64,000 nt of DNA from Rhizophagus clarus (GCA_015698045.1 BLAL01000036.1:1-64000), one strand, 5' to 3'. Counted from the stretch's first letter, positions 33,585 through 45,663 are shown. Made by a program: numbers and translations. The notes: generated by a model from the sequence alone, not told the origin.

Positions 33585-34363
33585 ATATATAGAACAAAAT
33601 GGGGGTTCTGGAATAAGATTTCTGAATAGGTATAATTAGTGTAAGCCCTTCCTGACTTATTTCCCAATATACGAAATTTATGTAATCTTTTTTTTAACCC
33701 AAATTTGTTCTCAAGACCAGGAAATATATCAAAATATAATATTGAATTTAAGTTTTAAATCAGGCTGGGGCACAAATTTTGTTAACATAACCTTTTACCC
33801 AATTTTTTAGTTTTCAAGTTAAAGGAGATCACCATCTTTGTTAACGCGCTGGCCCGATTTTAATCTCAAATAATATAACGAAAAAAGTATGCCATATTGC
33901 TTGACTCTTAAGAGAACGCTGAACACCAAGGACCGAAGTGTCTGAGTGTATTCAGCGTTCAACCTGTCAAGTATAATTTGCATATCATATTTTTATGTTA
34001 TACTAGAATTAATTCAAAAACTGATTTATAGTTGTAAACAAAGATCAAATTTTGGTATCACGACTAAAAGGAGGGTACCAAAATCTTGAATGATAGAAAG
34101 TAAATCAAAAGGGCCATTGAACCTATTCTAGTAAACCAATAATTTCTTGATATACAGGAAATCATTTTAGAGCCAATTCTTTACCAAAATACAGAGACAA
34201 AAAGTTATACGGAAAAAAAGTCTTACCTCTGGGGTACCAAAATTTCTGGGTATACAAAGATTAAGGATACCAAAATTCTGGCGCAAGGTACCAAAATTTT
34301 AATAGCTTAGCTGACATTCTGAAAAGCCCTAGAGTGCAACCTCTGATAGTGTTTAGAGACATA
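33585..34363. repeat. Left terminal inverted repeat of copy B
   Basis: It matches the reverse complement of 45768-46543 up to the word GTGTTTAGAGA, then similarity stops. It starts ATATATAGAACAAAATGGGG. Confidence 0.9.
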
Positions 34364-34498
34364 AAACCCTTTTATATGAGCTGGACATCGACCAGAATAT
34401 GATCTAATAAATCTTCCACATTCACTACAAGGAACATGTTGTTTATTGGCTAATTTTTGAACATATTTCCAATGAATTGAGCACCTATATTCACGCAT
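34307..34498 (-). CDS. Cys/His-rich small protein, copy B
   Basis: A 63-residue open frame with ordered Cys and His residues (YRCSIHWKYV, VPCSECGRF, GRCPAHIKGFYV) and a Tyr/Leu/Arg-rich end, aligning with the copy A ORF at 6313-6654. Its 3-prime end lies inside the terminal inverted repeat. Upstream sequence up to about 34570 contains further Cys codons in line with the family, so the protein may be longer. Probably a zinc-binding protein; function unknown. Confidence 0.4.
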   Translation of the reverse strand: MREYRCSIHWKYVQKLANKQHVPCSECGRFIRSYSGRCPAHIKGFYVSKHYQRLHSRAFQNVS

Positions 34499-34775
34499 GC
34501 AAGATCTTTCACAAATTTCACCAAAGTAACGAATAAATGGACAAGTATATTTACCATATATAATGTAAATATTTTTTTTCTTATACTAAATAATAAATAA
34601 TAATTTAAAATAAAAAGTTTATATAAGTAACATATAATAAACCAAATACTTTTACACAATGAGTATATAAAATCAATTAGCAGATACCAAGCCTACATAT
34701 CAAGAAATCGAACAGGCATTAATAAATGTAGTCAAGGCAGGCATTTATTATAGAAGGCCAAAAGATGGTAAATTT

Positions 34776-35042
34776 ATGCAATCATATAAAGAGCGAATCA
34801 AAAAATTACGTCAGGCAGAAGATCCCCAAGAATATGTTCTCAAACTAGCCATGACCATATTCCCTAATGAAGCTAAATATCATAAAGTCAAAGATGAATA
34901 TAAAGAATTCTATGGACGAGATCCAAAGATTCTTAATGCAATCATGGAACTATATAAATTATACTATAAATTAGCTAAGGATCATTTCATTACCAATAAA
35001 CAAGTTGATGAAGAGATAGAAGACTTCTTATCATCACTTTAA
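34776..35042 (+). CDS. Small conserved element ORF, copy B
   Basis: 88 residues, helical and charged, beginning MQSYKERIKKLRQAEDP and nearly identical to the copy A ORF at 5971-6213 over about 65 residues, after which the ends differ. It sits between the Cys/His-rich protein and the integrase. Function unknown. Confidence 0.5.
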   Translation: MQSYKERIKKLRQAEDPQEYVLKLAMTIFPNEAKYHKVKDEYKEFYGRDPKILNAIMELYKLYYKLAKDHFITNKQVDEEIEDFLSSL

Positions 35043-36178
35043 AGATTTAATTCATGAGCACCCACTGGGAAGGCAATTCTGTATCAAAGGGAATAACCAT
35101 CAATTCTTCTTGAACAAAAGATCTTTCAGGATATTTGAGAATATAATTATCATTATCAATTAGCCCAAAGAGGACTTCTTCCAGCCAGTATAAGACTGGC
35201 TTATTTTTTTGTACCATAGATTGACGGATATGATAAATATGTGGAAACTAATTCAAATCACCAGCACGACGTCTTCCACCCTCCAAATCACCAGGATAAA
35301 GTAAATAACGAACCAGAAAGCTTCTCTTCATCAAAACCTATTAGACCATCACGAGAATAATAAGGCTTAGCAAAGACCTCTTCTTTTTCAATAGCCTCAA
35401 CTGGAGAAATACCTATCTGACGTGTGATAGAATTATTAATGTTCTTAACAACTAAAGGCAAATTTTTCACCCAAGCTCTAGTACGATCATTTAAATACAA
35501 AGATAAGAGATCAGAAGCATCCTGAGAAGGAAATAGTTTTTCAACTAAGGTACGATTATATCTTTCAATAATACCCATAGTACGCTTAGATTTAGCCTTC
35601 TGAATTTTTACATTATGTTCCATCATAAGTACCTCACATTGTCCCTTAAATTCAGAACCCCTATCAATGATTAATAATTTCGGCCATACAAGAGGACACT
35701 CAGGGTCATCATATTTCTCTTTAAGAGCTCTAGCAATAGTCTTTGAAGTTAAGATTCCCTGCCTATCCTTGACACTATATGCACCAATAGGGATGGATAC
35801 TTTATATCTAGAAGCCACATCCACAATATTGAGGCAAAAAAGATATGTAATTCGTCCTACTTTATCATAAGGCATGTAAAGAATATCTGCCTGATGAACT
35901 TCATTGGGAGTAGTAATAGAGGTAAAACTTGCACAAGGAATATATTTAGGATGAGGCTTATGTATTTGGTGTATAGCTTGTCTCTCAAGCCAGTCCTTCA
36001 CTTCGTCTAAACTAAAATCATATCCAGCTTTCAGAGAAGCTTCATGCAATTTTTTAGCATTTCGATAATAACCAATAGGCTGATAATAAATTTTTTTCAA
36101 AGTAATAGAAATATCAAGATTTTGAGCTTCACCAGAATCTATAGAAATAATAGGTAACAATGGGAGTTAAGCAGACAT
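35041..36178 (-). pseudogene. Retroviral-type (RVE) integrase, copy B
   Basis: The open part (35288-36160) has a helical N-terminal region, then the core with ADILYMPYD, LIIDRGSEFKG and MGIIERYNRTL. These fit the D, D, E pattern of retroviral and Polinton integrases. A chromo-like tail follows toward 35041. The enzyme family catalyses joining of element ends to target DNA in the nucleus, which agrees with the 5-bp target duplication here. Its start lies head to head with the coiled-coil ORF. The frame as a whole carries a few breaks. Confidence 0.8.
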
Positions 36179-36823
36179 ATCTTGAACAACTAAACAGCAA
36201 CTTTGATCTAGGGATAAAGTTAGTACAAAAGAAAATCCGCAAACTTGAAGAGGAAATTAAAGCCTGTGAGCGATATATTTCTCATCTTGAAAAGAATCTA
36301 CAATCTTATGATGAAGAAGTTAATCAGCTAAAGGATAAATGTAAGGTTATTCTAAGTGAACTTAAAAAATGTCAGGATCACCTGAAGCTAAAAGAGAAGG
36401 CATTAGTTATTCAAGATAATCGAATTATCCAGCTAGAAAACACAATAGATAAACTTAAATCTCGTATACAAGAATTATCTAAATCTAGTAATAAACATTC
36501 TGAAGAAGAAGAACGATCAGAGGAAGAAAATATGGCCATACCTGATATGTTAATAAATATCGCTACAGCACTAGATCGGGTGGAAGCATATATTGATGGA
36601 GATACATCATTTAACCCCAAAAATAGGAATACGAATCTTATTAACAACTGCTCGTGGACTTATGCAAAGTCATGCTCAAGATGCTATTAACATGCAAGAT
36701 TTATACCGTACAGCTAATGAGCGAATCAATGCCCTTAGGAATGAATTAACAAATACTAGAAATAATTATATTCAAGCTCAATTATTAACTTTAGCATATA
36801 ATAATGAGGTAAATGAGCGTTGA
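36160..36823 (+). pseudogene. Coiled-coil protein, copy B
   Basis: It begins MGVKQTYLEQLNSNF and has a long heptad-rich coil (about residues 15-110), an acidic linker and a helical tail, closely matching the copy A ORF at 4360-4929. It is broken. It lies directly upstream of the Gag-like gene on the same strand, so the two may have been one transcript or one polyprotein; that is inference. Confidence 0.6.
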
Positions 36824-36961
36824 CGTTGGTGGCAAATAGCTCAAGATAGGCAAACTAATGGTCAAAGAATAGCTTTAAGAAAGCAAAATCGAATAAATGT
36901 ATTAGTACAAGAAAAGGCAGTTCTCCAAATATTAGTTCGAAGGCGTAAAGCTAAGGCAGAC

Positions 36962-38140
36962 TTGGCAGAATTCAATCGAGCATGGGTATTTAATAGATAC
37001 CAAAAATGGAAGGGTAGGAAATTAAATTCACGACAAATTATTTTGAATTTACAAAACAATCCTCCAGGAAACATGGCTACAATACAAGATGTCATGCATA
37101 CATTATCACCATTATTTGCACAATTACCCAATTATGATAGGCAGGAACCACCAGATGTATATTATCAAAAGCTTAGAAATATAAATGAGATGGCACGTCC
37201 CTTAGCCGTTGCTGCCTTTAATGCTGCTGCAAAATGTCAAGTTATGATAAATAAGATGACAGGTAGATTTGCACCTGTTCCTGCCAATGATCCTTATGCA
37301 GCAGGTAATCCAGCTATTAATACTGAACCTCTTTTTCTAAATTGGTTGCATGAAAAATATAGAGAAGTTATGGTAGGGACTAACCAAAGTGCTATATTTG
37401 CTCTTGTTAATGAAAAGTTTTTAGAGACAGATACTCCAGATAGTTATGAAAAACGAATCAAACCACTAGTACAAGCAATGCCAGATGCTGATGCCTTACC
37501 TTATCTATTTAATCAATTGCCTTCTGATTTAGAAATGAGAGTTAGAATTGCTAATCCTGCTACAGTCATTGCATTTTTTACAGACTTGCGTAATATATGG
37601 CATGAAAGTGCAGGCAAAAGAATACAAGCTCATACAATAGCTCCAGTTAATTATACAGCTCAACCACAAAAAGATGATTTTAAAATTCGTCTAGCAAGAG
37701 ATTTGGCTTATACAGGAATAGGAACAGATGACGCTATATTAGAAAATTTTATTTATGAAGAACTTAAAAAGAGACTGGAAGGACAAACAGCACATGTTAG
37801 AAAGAGTCCCTTTACACCCAGAAGTGCATATGCCATGAAGAAAATTATTAGAAAAGTGGTACAAAAAGCTAAGCAAACCAGGAATTGCTCAGCATATGGA
37901 AAGGCTGGTCATATAAAAGTTAATTGTCCTAAACTTAAGCGGACTAAGAAAGTCAATTATGTATACCAAGATGAGGAAGAAGATCCTGAAGACTCCTTCG
38001 AAGAATACATATTGGAAGAAGAAGATCCTGAAGAAGAAATCGAAGAGGATGATGAATATATTAATAATAATGATATTGATAATGAACCACGAAATTGCTA
38101 TGCTTTAAAAAAAAAGTGGTGCGAAGTGGAGTACCAATAA
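36962..38140 (+). CDS. Gag-like zinc-knuckle protein, copy B
   Basis: An open frame of 392 residues: an N-terminal helical segment, a core of about 200 residues (DTPDSYEKRIKPL, FKIRLARDLAYTG), a basic linker, a zinc-knuckle region near residue 300 and an acidic Glu/Asp tail. The core is quite diverged from copy A, while the linker, knuckle region and tail are close, so the two parts evolved at different rates or were recombined. The following protease frame overlaps its end, as in Gag-protease arrangements of retroelements, but no reverse transcriptase follows. A capsid function is not demonstrated. Confidence 0.6.
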   Translation: MAEFNRAWVFNRYQKWKGRKLNSRQIILNLQNNPPGNMATIQDVMHTLSPLFAQLPNYDRQEPPDVYYQKLRNINEMARPLAVAAFNAAAKCQVMINKMTGRFAPVPANDPYAAGNPAINTEPLFLNWLHEKYREVMVGTNQSAIFALVNEKFLETDTPDSYEKRIKPLVQAMPDADALPYLFNQLPSDLEMRVRIANPATVIAFFTDLRNIWHESAGKRIQAHTIAPVNYTAQPQKDDFKIRLARDLAYTGIGTDDAILENFIYEELKKRLEGQTAHVRKSPFTPRSAYAMKKIIRKVVQKAKQTRNCSAYGKAGHIKVNCPKLKRTKKVNYVYQDEEEDPEDSFEEYILEEEDPEEEIEEDDEYINNNDIDNEPRNCYALKKKWCEVEYQ

Positions 38141-39171
38141 AAAAGAGTACCAAGAAGTCCCCTACTTCCAAATCTCATACTAGCAATATAGACACAGCTG
38201 CAAATTATATGTTTCAAATAGCCTTAAAATCTTCAATAGCATCATTAGTCCCTCATTGTCCTAGAAAGATTCTTATAGAAATTTCAAAATTTATTAATAT
38301 GATATTTCCCAAAATAAAAGACCATTGCTTGAATACTAGTATGCCAAATGATACGGTTAAAAGAAGGGAATCAGCATGGAGAATTGTTGCAAGTAAATTC
38401 GAAAACATCTTATTTCCACTATTGCAGGCAGTAAATAGTGAGCAGAAGCCTCTTTTACAAGTTCCTGATAATGAATCTATTCCAAATACTTCCAGTCTGA
38501 AAGAAGAGATCCTAAAAGAACCCGATATAGTTATGTCTGATTCGTCTAAAATTAAGAAAATTAATACTGCTTTTTCTAGCTATGTTATACCAGAAAGCAT
38601 TCGGTTAGATCATGCTATTAAGGCTTATGCATCGGCTCAAAAAAAAAATAGTCACATATATTGGCCAAAGCCCTTAAAGATAAATTTTTTACAAATAAAG
38701 GATGCTGATGATGTTGCGACCATCTCCTGTAAGGTGGGGAGCGTGACTATACCATATGCAATGATTGATAGTGGATCAGACTCGTCAATAGTCTCAGAAA
38801 ATGTTGCAAAGCATTTGGGTCTAAAAATAGATAAGAAAAAGATTCATAGACTTAATGGAGTTGCAAGTAAGTCCCATTCTCTTGGTACAGTTAATAGTGT
38901 TCCTGTAACTATTGAGGATGGAGAAAATAAAGACACCATTTCAGATGAATTCTTTGTCGTTCCTACAGAATATGATGATAATGGAAAAGAACTTTCCCTA
39001 TTTATTCTTGGAACTCAATGGCAGTATCGTGCAGGATGGGAACCCTTAGTAAAGGGGGAATTCAAGGCAACTCAAAATGGGAAGACTATTACCATCCCCC
39101 TATCAGTTCACAAGTCCCAGCGAAATGTTTTTACTGTGGGAAAACAGCCAGAACCTGTAAAAAAAAACTAG
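38095..39171 (+). CDS. Retropepsin-like aspartic protease, copy B
   Basis: A 358-residue open frame. The N-terminal half is helical and unrecognised. The C-terminal half carries the aspartic-protease signature (MIDSGSDSSIVSE, near residue 222), a middle strand region and an LFILGTQW motif near 303 equivalent to the conserved hydrophobic-hydrophobic-Gly of retropepsins. Enzymes of this type act as dimers and in LTR-type elements process Gag. Its placement after the Gag-like gene fits that role. The frame overlaps the Gag-like frame by about 45 bp, so read-through or a spliced form may join them. Confidence 0.7.
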   Translation: MLCFKKKVVRSGVPIKKSTKKSPTSKSHTSNIDTAANYMFQIALKSSIASLVPHCPRKILIEISKFINMIFPKIKDHCLNTSMPNDTVKRRESAWRIVASKFENILFPLLQAVNSEQKPLLQVPDNESIPNTSSLKEEILKEPDIVMSDSSKIKKINTAFSSYVIPESIRLDHAIKAYASAQKKNSHIYWPKPLKINFLQIKDADDVATISCKVGSVTIPYAMIDSGSDSSIVSENVAKHLGLKIDKKKIHRLNGVASKSHSLGTVNSVPVTIEDGENKDTISDEFFVVPTEYDDNGKELSLFILGTQWQYRAGWEPLVKGEFKATQNGKTITIPLSVHKSQRNVFTVGKQPEPVKKN

Positions 39172-39425
39172 TTGATCGAACTTATCAGTATTGCTTCAAA
39201 GAGTTTTGCTATCCATCTATTCTTAAACGTCATCTAAGATTAAAAAATATGTGCAGTAAACAGGCTAGTCAGGCAACTGATCAGATTAGTCTAACAAGTG
39301 ATCAGGTTAGTCTAGCAAGTGAGCGGGTTAGTCTAACAAGTAATCAGGTTAATCTTGCAAGTAATCAGATTAGTGATCAGTTTAATGAAAAAAATATGGT
39401 GCCTATTCATCTGTTACTGGCTTAG
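39172..39425 (+). CDS. C2H2-finger ORF with heptad repeats, copy B
   Basis: After the protease the same strand encodes a C2H2-like finger (YCFKEFCYPSILKRHLRLKN) and then a repeated 7-residue unit of the pattern S-L-x-S-x-Q-V, encoded by the 21-bp DNA array at 39260-39390. It lies in a frame that overlaps the protease end. Whether it is a separate protein or a C-terminal extension is unclear. Confidence 0.4.
39260..39390. repeat. 21-bp tandem repeat in copy B
   Basis: About six units of AGTGATCAGGTTAGTCTAAC plus one base. Being a multiple of three it keeps the reading frame and yields heptad-like protein repeats. Confidence 0.8.
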
Positions 39426-39499
39426 ACAAGCACCCAGAAAGTATATTTTTTTTTCGAATACTTATACTATCTTTTGCTTTTTCCCATTTCTTAGCCCAA

Positions 39500-39765
39500 A
39501 ATTCAGTATCTCCCCAGTTCCCTGCCAGTTCCTTGATAATTCTAGGAATGTTCCAGGAATGTTCTAGAAACTATAGAAGGATTAGTTTGCAGATTTCTCA
39601 TGATTTTATTTATTCGATAAGCACATTTATGATTATACATGAATTAAAAAAAAGAGAAAGGCTCGATATGAGCGATCTTTATTATTATATATATGCAGAT
39701 CTCTTAAGAGCTATTTACATATCAAATTTATCTCAGAGAATGTGAACCGAGTTCACAATGTCATG
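39500..39765. repeat. Conserved noncoding block shared with copy A
   Basis: Reverse-complement counterpart of 1190-1450; similarity ends abruptly near 39765, which marks the start of the variable accessory slot. Confidence 0.6.
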
Positions 39766-39996
39766 TGCGTAGCGTAGTAAATAATATTATTTCGCAAACT
39801 TGACCAAGATATGGTCGATATCATCCTGGCTTAATTTTGCTATAGGCTTTTATGTCGCACAGGCATTACATCATTACACGTAACCTATTCTCATATACAT
39901 TTGTTAAAATAATACTTTATTTATGAAATAAATCGTTGCTGAAATCTGGCCTATAATACATAAAATTTGCAACTATAGCGCTACATGATACTAAAA

Positions 39997-40338
39997 TTAT
40001 GGAGAATATACAGTGACATGAAAGTGATCCACTCGAGGTTGAAATGGATCATTAAAAAAATCAGAAATATAGGCTTGAGAGTTTATTGGTCTTTCACTAA
40101 CAGTTCCAGGATGGATCTGACGAATACTTAGAGAAAGATTAGAAAATTGTACTCTCAACAGGCCTAACTGGTTTAACTGGTTATGAATTGCATTTTCAAG
40201 TACGCTAACCCTTTGACCTGTGTTGATTGTAATTGCTTGAGCTACTTGATTGCTTGAAAGATTGAAGAGGTTCCCTATGGGAACGATAAGACAATTGAGA
40301 GTGATATCAATACCATCCCTATCATTGTTATCGGTCAT
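39997..40338 (-). CDS. Crinkler (CRN)-type header domain, accessory gene of copy B
   Basis: A 113-residue frame reads DITLNCLIVPIGNLFNL near its start, then VSVLENAIHNQL, the strand-like FSNLSLSIRQIHPG, the segment INSQAYISDFFN and finally HFHVTVYSP. This order matches the ubiquitin-like N-terminal header of CRN proteins (ITLNCL start, V-x-x-L-K/E-x-x-I helix, D-L-x-L-W/R-x-x-I strand, H-V-x-V-x-x-P end). In oomycetes and some fungi, including Rhizophagus, the header leads variable C-terminal effector domains. Only the header module is visible here. It lies between the plus-strand structural genes and the minus-strand polymerase. Other ubiquitin-like folds are a weaker alternative. Confidence 0.65.
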   Translation of the reverse strand: MTDNNDRDGIDITLNCLIVPIGNLFNLSSNQVAQAITINTGQRVSVLENAIHNQLNQLGLLRVQFSNLSLSIRQIHPGTVSERPINSQAYISDFFNDPFQPRVDHFHVTVYSP

Positions 40339-40912
40339 TGTGTAGTGAGTTTCCTAAATTTAAGAGCCCATAGTGAGTATTTTTTATGTCGCATCGCGAG
40401 CATACATAACTTCTGGCATATACTTACCTTAATTTTTTGTGAGAAGGTTGACTCAACTTCTACCTGTATTTTCACGCTTTATATTTGTTTCTGGGCTCGC
40501 AGAATAATAAAAAGCCAGCAGGTATATGATTAACATTGTCATCTGATGCCAAGAGTTCTATAAAAGCACATGTAAACGAAATCCTCATACCTTTTCACAT
40601 GGAGATCTACTTTGCAAGACATATAGTTGGCTTTATGCCTGACGATCTCAAAATTGTGACTTCCTCAGCCCTCCATAACATATGGTTTTGACGTTATTAT
40701 TTATTTATATGGTAGGCCCTGTGTTGCAACTAGACCTTCTTTCACATTTTTTCTCATATTTGTTTGGGGAAAAAAATAAGAATAGTAATTTCTTTCACTT
40801 GATATGTGAGAAATTTCCCTGCCACACAGACCGGCTCATGTGATTATTTATTTTATCGCACAATTTGGCCAAAGGCGCAGTGCATGGCTCAGCAATTCTT
40901 CTGAGATGATGA

Positions 40913-41224
40913 TCATTTTTCTGGATTAGCATTAATTGAACTGCTTGGAAAACTGGAATTGGAAATATCAAACATTTTATTCACATCGCTTTTAAACAAT
41001 TTTACAAGGTTTTCTAGTCCCTCCAAATTTTTCTCAAATACTTTGATTAGCTCTTCCAGATCGCTAGGTAAATTATTGGATAAATCTTTTTTACTTGGTC
41101 CCTCTGGAATCCTTTCGGCTTGACGCTCGCTTTTCATTCTTACCTTTAGTACTGCAGAAGTTAGTCTAATTAATAGGAAGAAAAAAAATAATATAATAAT
41201 GTATGTGATCTGACTACACATCAC
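40913..41224 (-). CDS. Small membrane-anchored coiled-coil protein, copy B
   Basis: 103 residues: an N-terminal hydrophobic segment (ITYIIILFFFFLLIRL, about 6-22), a basic stretch, then an amphipathic helical region (LEELIKVFEKNLEGLENLVK). A single-pass membrane protein or signal-anchored protein is suggested. It is just downstream of the polymerase on the same strand. No family recognised; it could be a minor element protein or part of the accessory slot. Confidence 0.4.
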   Translation of the reverse strand: MMCSQITYIIILFFFFLLIRLTSAVLKVRMKSERQAERIPEGPSKKDLSNNLPSDLEELIKVFEKNLEGLENLVKLFKSDVNKMFDISNSSFPSSSINANPEK

Positions 41225-41235
41225 TATCTAGCTTA

Positions 41236-44200
41236 TGTCTGAAGGCTAGATATGTTTGACACACATTCATTTAGATATTTCTCCAGGAGCTTGGCCCTCA
41301 TAGCTCTTTTTTCGGCCTGTTCATGAGGAATATCAGCTTTTACCATATTCTTATAAAACATAATGCGCCAATGGAAATATGGTAAAGAGGTAATCCTATC
41401 AAATAGGATCCAGTCCTTAGTATTTATAGGACCGAGTGCCTTCTTCTCAGACTCGACCAGAGATATAACATGATCTTTTGATTAGAATCCTATATTCTTG
41501 GCATAGAATACCTTTTTCTGAAATAGACAATCCTGATATACTTGAGTTAATGGAGATTTACTTTCGAGATATGTGTTCTCTGCCATTTCTTCCATACCCT
41601 TTTTACTAACCCCTTATGTCTAGAATTTGTGGACTTATCTGCTAAGACATAGTGATATAATTTAGAGTTAATATGAAAAGATTCTGTAATCACACTGTCA
41701 GGGGTCTCATCCTTGAATAGCCCAATAGTTTTGGAATCATTGAGATCAAATATATCTGGTCGCTCGGCCATATCTTTGTAAATATCCTCAGTCATAATTA
41801 GAATTATAAAGGAATCTGTGTCCATATAGCCAAGCTGAGCATTATCGCCATATCTCTCCTTTACATATCCATACCAGAAGTGGTACATGTGGAGCTTGCT
41901 AAGACCTAAGACTGATGCTCCAACAATGATGGGCTTATTGAGAGTCACACTAGCCTTTCCCATATGTGCTCCTACCAGTGTATCTCTAAGTGGATGTCCA
42001 TACTTGAATCTTGGGCTACTGACTTTTTTCAAAAAGGCCTTTTCATCTCGCTCATTATTCATTTTCATGAGCTTGACATCCTGGTATTTGCGAACATTCT
42101 CCATAGTCTTACCATATACATGAGCTTGAAGAAGTCTTTTTCAAAGGTATTCTTAGCCCCTTGTCATTTTTCGGTATTAAATGCAATATATGGGGCGAGC
42201 CAGTTAGTCTGGTCAAAGGAAAGGATCTCTGAAACTTCGTCTACAATCATGCTTAATTTTACATAGTATTGGAGCTCTAGGTAATGAATGACATAATCCT
42301 TTCTCAGACCAAAATGGGGGACTAACTTTTCCGTCTTAGAGAAGCGTCCTCCATCCAAGTTATTTACAAGCTCCTCATTATATGGGCTAAGCCAATCCTT
42401 TCCTACTGCGACATACTCCACGGCTGGAGGTAAGTCTCTCAAATAATCATGGGTCTTGAGAGGAAAGTGAGACTTAATATTTAAGAAATATCCGCGTGGG
42501 ACATTTGCCTTAGTCTTAAGAATTTTTTCGAGATATTTCTTTTGCATAGCAGGGTTTTTTAGAAGGTATTCCCGGCTAGCCTCCCATTGATAATTTCCTA
42601 TAGGTAAGAACTGACTCATCGCCCAGCCATAGAGATTATCTGCGTCCACATATGAGATCCATGATGTGAGTTTGGATGGGTTGAATGCCTGACCCATCTT
42701 GGGATTATTGGCTTTGAAATATCGCTTACAAGCCTTAGAGATGCCACCTCTCTTGGCCTTTTCGATGAAGTTATGCATAGACATATCTGTAAATAGCTCG
42801 ATCTTAACCCCAGTTTTCTTGAGCATAGCATTCCAGGATAAGGATGGGGCAGAGACATAGTGGCTGGGATCGAGCTCATAATATTTTATGCATGTCTTTC
42901 AGAATTGGGTCCAGACATCTGCAAGAGAGAGTACGTCAATTTTAAGATAAAGATCATGGTACTCACCTAGATTTTTACAGCCATATGTTTTCCATACTTT
43001 TTGTGCATGGTGGTAGTCTTCCTGTGAGATCTTTCCTTTTAGAGTTGTAGTAAATTTGTGAATTGGTGGGAGTTCAGTCTTCAAGAATCTATCTTGAGAA
43101 TCGATATAGTCATAACAATATATTCCCTTACGAGTTGCTAGGGAAATTTGGCCAGAAGTAAAGTCTTTAAAGTGCTGGCTGGTAATTGGATGGTCATCGC
43201 CCAAATTTTTTGTGAGATTCGCCAAGCTATTGTTCATGAACTGCTGGCTATCGATATATTTAAGCTGACCTACCTTCATAGACTTATATCGCTCAAATGT
43301 TTCAGCTATGACTTGGATATGAAGTGCATTAGCTGATCATCCAACAGATTCACAAACCAAGTGAGAATCATAATCCCAGAAGTTGTGGAAGATAACTGGG
43401 ATTGGGGTCTTCCAAGCTTGAATCTGGAGTTTGAGATTGCAATCCCTATGAGCTGATCCACAAAACTTACCTGTGATATAGCAATGATCCCAAACCTTAT
43501 TAGTCTTAGCTTTTTCGCTGTCAATAGCTTTAGTTGCCTTATCAATAGTTGTTTGGATGGCATTATATTTTGCTGACTCTTTTTTAAAGTTTTTTAGCTT
43601 CTCTTTAAGATAGGTTATTTTAACTTCTAAGCGCTCTATTTCATTTGTATCTATATCAAACTTACCTTTGCAAATCCAACAGCTAATAGCTTCAGCAAAT
43701 CTTTTCTTGTCTTCCTCAGTCTCAATTCGCTCATGCTTGATAGCTAGGACTTCATTGATTTTGACCAATTCCTGATCGATTCTTTGAACAAATTCTTGGG
43801 TGGTATTTTCTCCTCTGTATAGGAATGGACCCCATACATCTCCAGTGTCAATCCAGTGAACCAGGTAGCAGAAACTATTAGCCTTCTGTTCAGTTAGTTT
43901 TCGTATGCTTCCACCATATGCTTCATCACACTTCTTGTTGTCAGCCTCGAAATCAGCTATGATGACACATGGGGTATTGATCATCCTACCATAGTTTTTG
44001 AACCCCTCAAAATCATTAACCCCTTTTACGGGTATTGCAACTCTCTGAGGTGCATTTTCATGTAATCCTGGACACCATTCTAAATGACGTTCTAGAGTTT
44101 TTCAGAGGGCCAGCTTTGAAAACATCCATCACATAGATACTTCTTTTCTTTATGCGCAGTATCCCCATATATTAATTTGCTATGATTTTTGATCCAGAGA

Positions 44201-45663
44201 AAGTGATTCTTTTGCCCGTATTTATCTTCATCCTCAGATTTGTTAATATCTGTAAGAGCCAATAATTGAATTTTATGTTTTCTTTTAAAGTTTTTACTAG
44301 CTATTACAGCTTTTGGAGTGGCCGATTCTTCATTCCATCTCCAGACACTGATGGAGATATCTGGATTCATCTTCTCAATCTTATCAAATATACGTGAACA
44401 GATGGGAGTGGGCATTGGGATACCATCTAACTTAACAATATCTAAATAGGGCTTGTATTTCTTAGCTTGAAAGATTCGTTCTAAATGATCTGTATGTCCA
44501 TCCTGATGAGCAAAATATGCACCCAATGCACCTTGAAGACATCTTTCTGAAGGCCTATTTGTTTCTGGATTAATGAGACCTTGATTATCTGGATTGATTG
44601 TACTCTTTGTATTAGCTAATTTCTTGGAAGTAGAGATGTAAGACCCTCCAAGGGCTCTACGAAGTGTATATGTCTCAATAGATATTTCAAGAATTCGTTT
44701 GAGAATATAACCAGATCCTTTCTTTAATGTTCACATCTATTTCCCCAATAGTTTTGGTTATGTGCTCCTCTATATCCTCTTCTAAAAGAATTGCTCGCAT
44801 ATCTCCTCTATGATATTTCTCTACTTTTGCTGGTTCGCTTGTATCATCTGGCTTTCTTTTAGCAATTGAATATTGGCACAATGCTACTATAGCTGATTTT
44901 ATTTGATCTTTTTTATGAAGCTCTGTTTGAAGAACTTCCTTTATTTTTGGACGAATTAATCCTATAAGTTGAGGCATGTATGGTAATTTTTTATATTCTT
45001 CTGGCTTAGCTATTGGTTGAATAAATGCATATGTTGGATTGTCATCTGGATGGGGAATTTTGCCCACCCATTTGCTCATTAAAGAACGATTTCTATGCAG
45101 TCTTTCTGGATCTCTTCTAACTGGACATTCTTTAAAGATAATATCCTCCTGAATAGGTTCCTTTGGGATTGCGTCTTACTCTTGAGTGTCTTGTTGCTCA
45201 ACTTTGCTAGGCCCCACCTCTTGAGGAATATTTTCTTCGAAAGCCTCATCATCAACTTGTAATAGATCATGATGTAGTCGCTGACATTCTTTTAAGTTTA
45301 GTGGCAAATCAAGTTCTTCGCCAGTAACTTCGAACCATCTTCGGCGCAATCTGGCACCCCATGTTTTCATATGCTCTCTAGGCTTTCTTGCATGCCTATC
45401 AATAAACTTATCTTGAGTTACCTCGCTAGGTCCTGCCTGCTCTTCTCTATTTGCTTGGGTTGATTGGCTGGGACCTGTTTTAGGATCATTCTCTTGATTT
45501 TTGGGTGATTGAATGATAGGTTGAACTAATGGGGCAGGTAAAGGTTGAATAACTTTAGGTATAATTTTTTGACGACATTGAAATTGTCTTTCTTGATGAC
45601 GTCTAAGTTTTCATAATTTGGGAAAGTTTTTACCACATCTATCACAAGTATGAATAACCATTA
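41236..45663 (-). pseudogene. Polinton-type B DNA polymerase, copy B (fossil)
   Basis: In N-to-C order the fragments show a C2H2-like finger at the start (CDRCGKNF), a long variable region, and a Cys/His region like recombination endonuclease VII (AHRDCNL near 43440). The exonuclease-like motif IPVIFHNFWDYDS comes next, followed by the Exo III-like YLKIDVLSLADVW near 42920. Polymerase motif A (DADNLYGWAMSQ near 42630) and motif C (MDTDSFI near 41815) complete the order. This is the domain order of protein-primed family B polymerases of Polintons and related plasmids, which replicate the element from its ends. It is broken in roughly eight places. It reads inward from the right terminal repeat. 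Confidence 0.85.
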
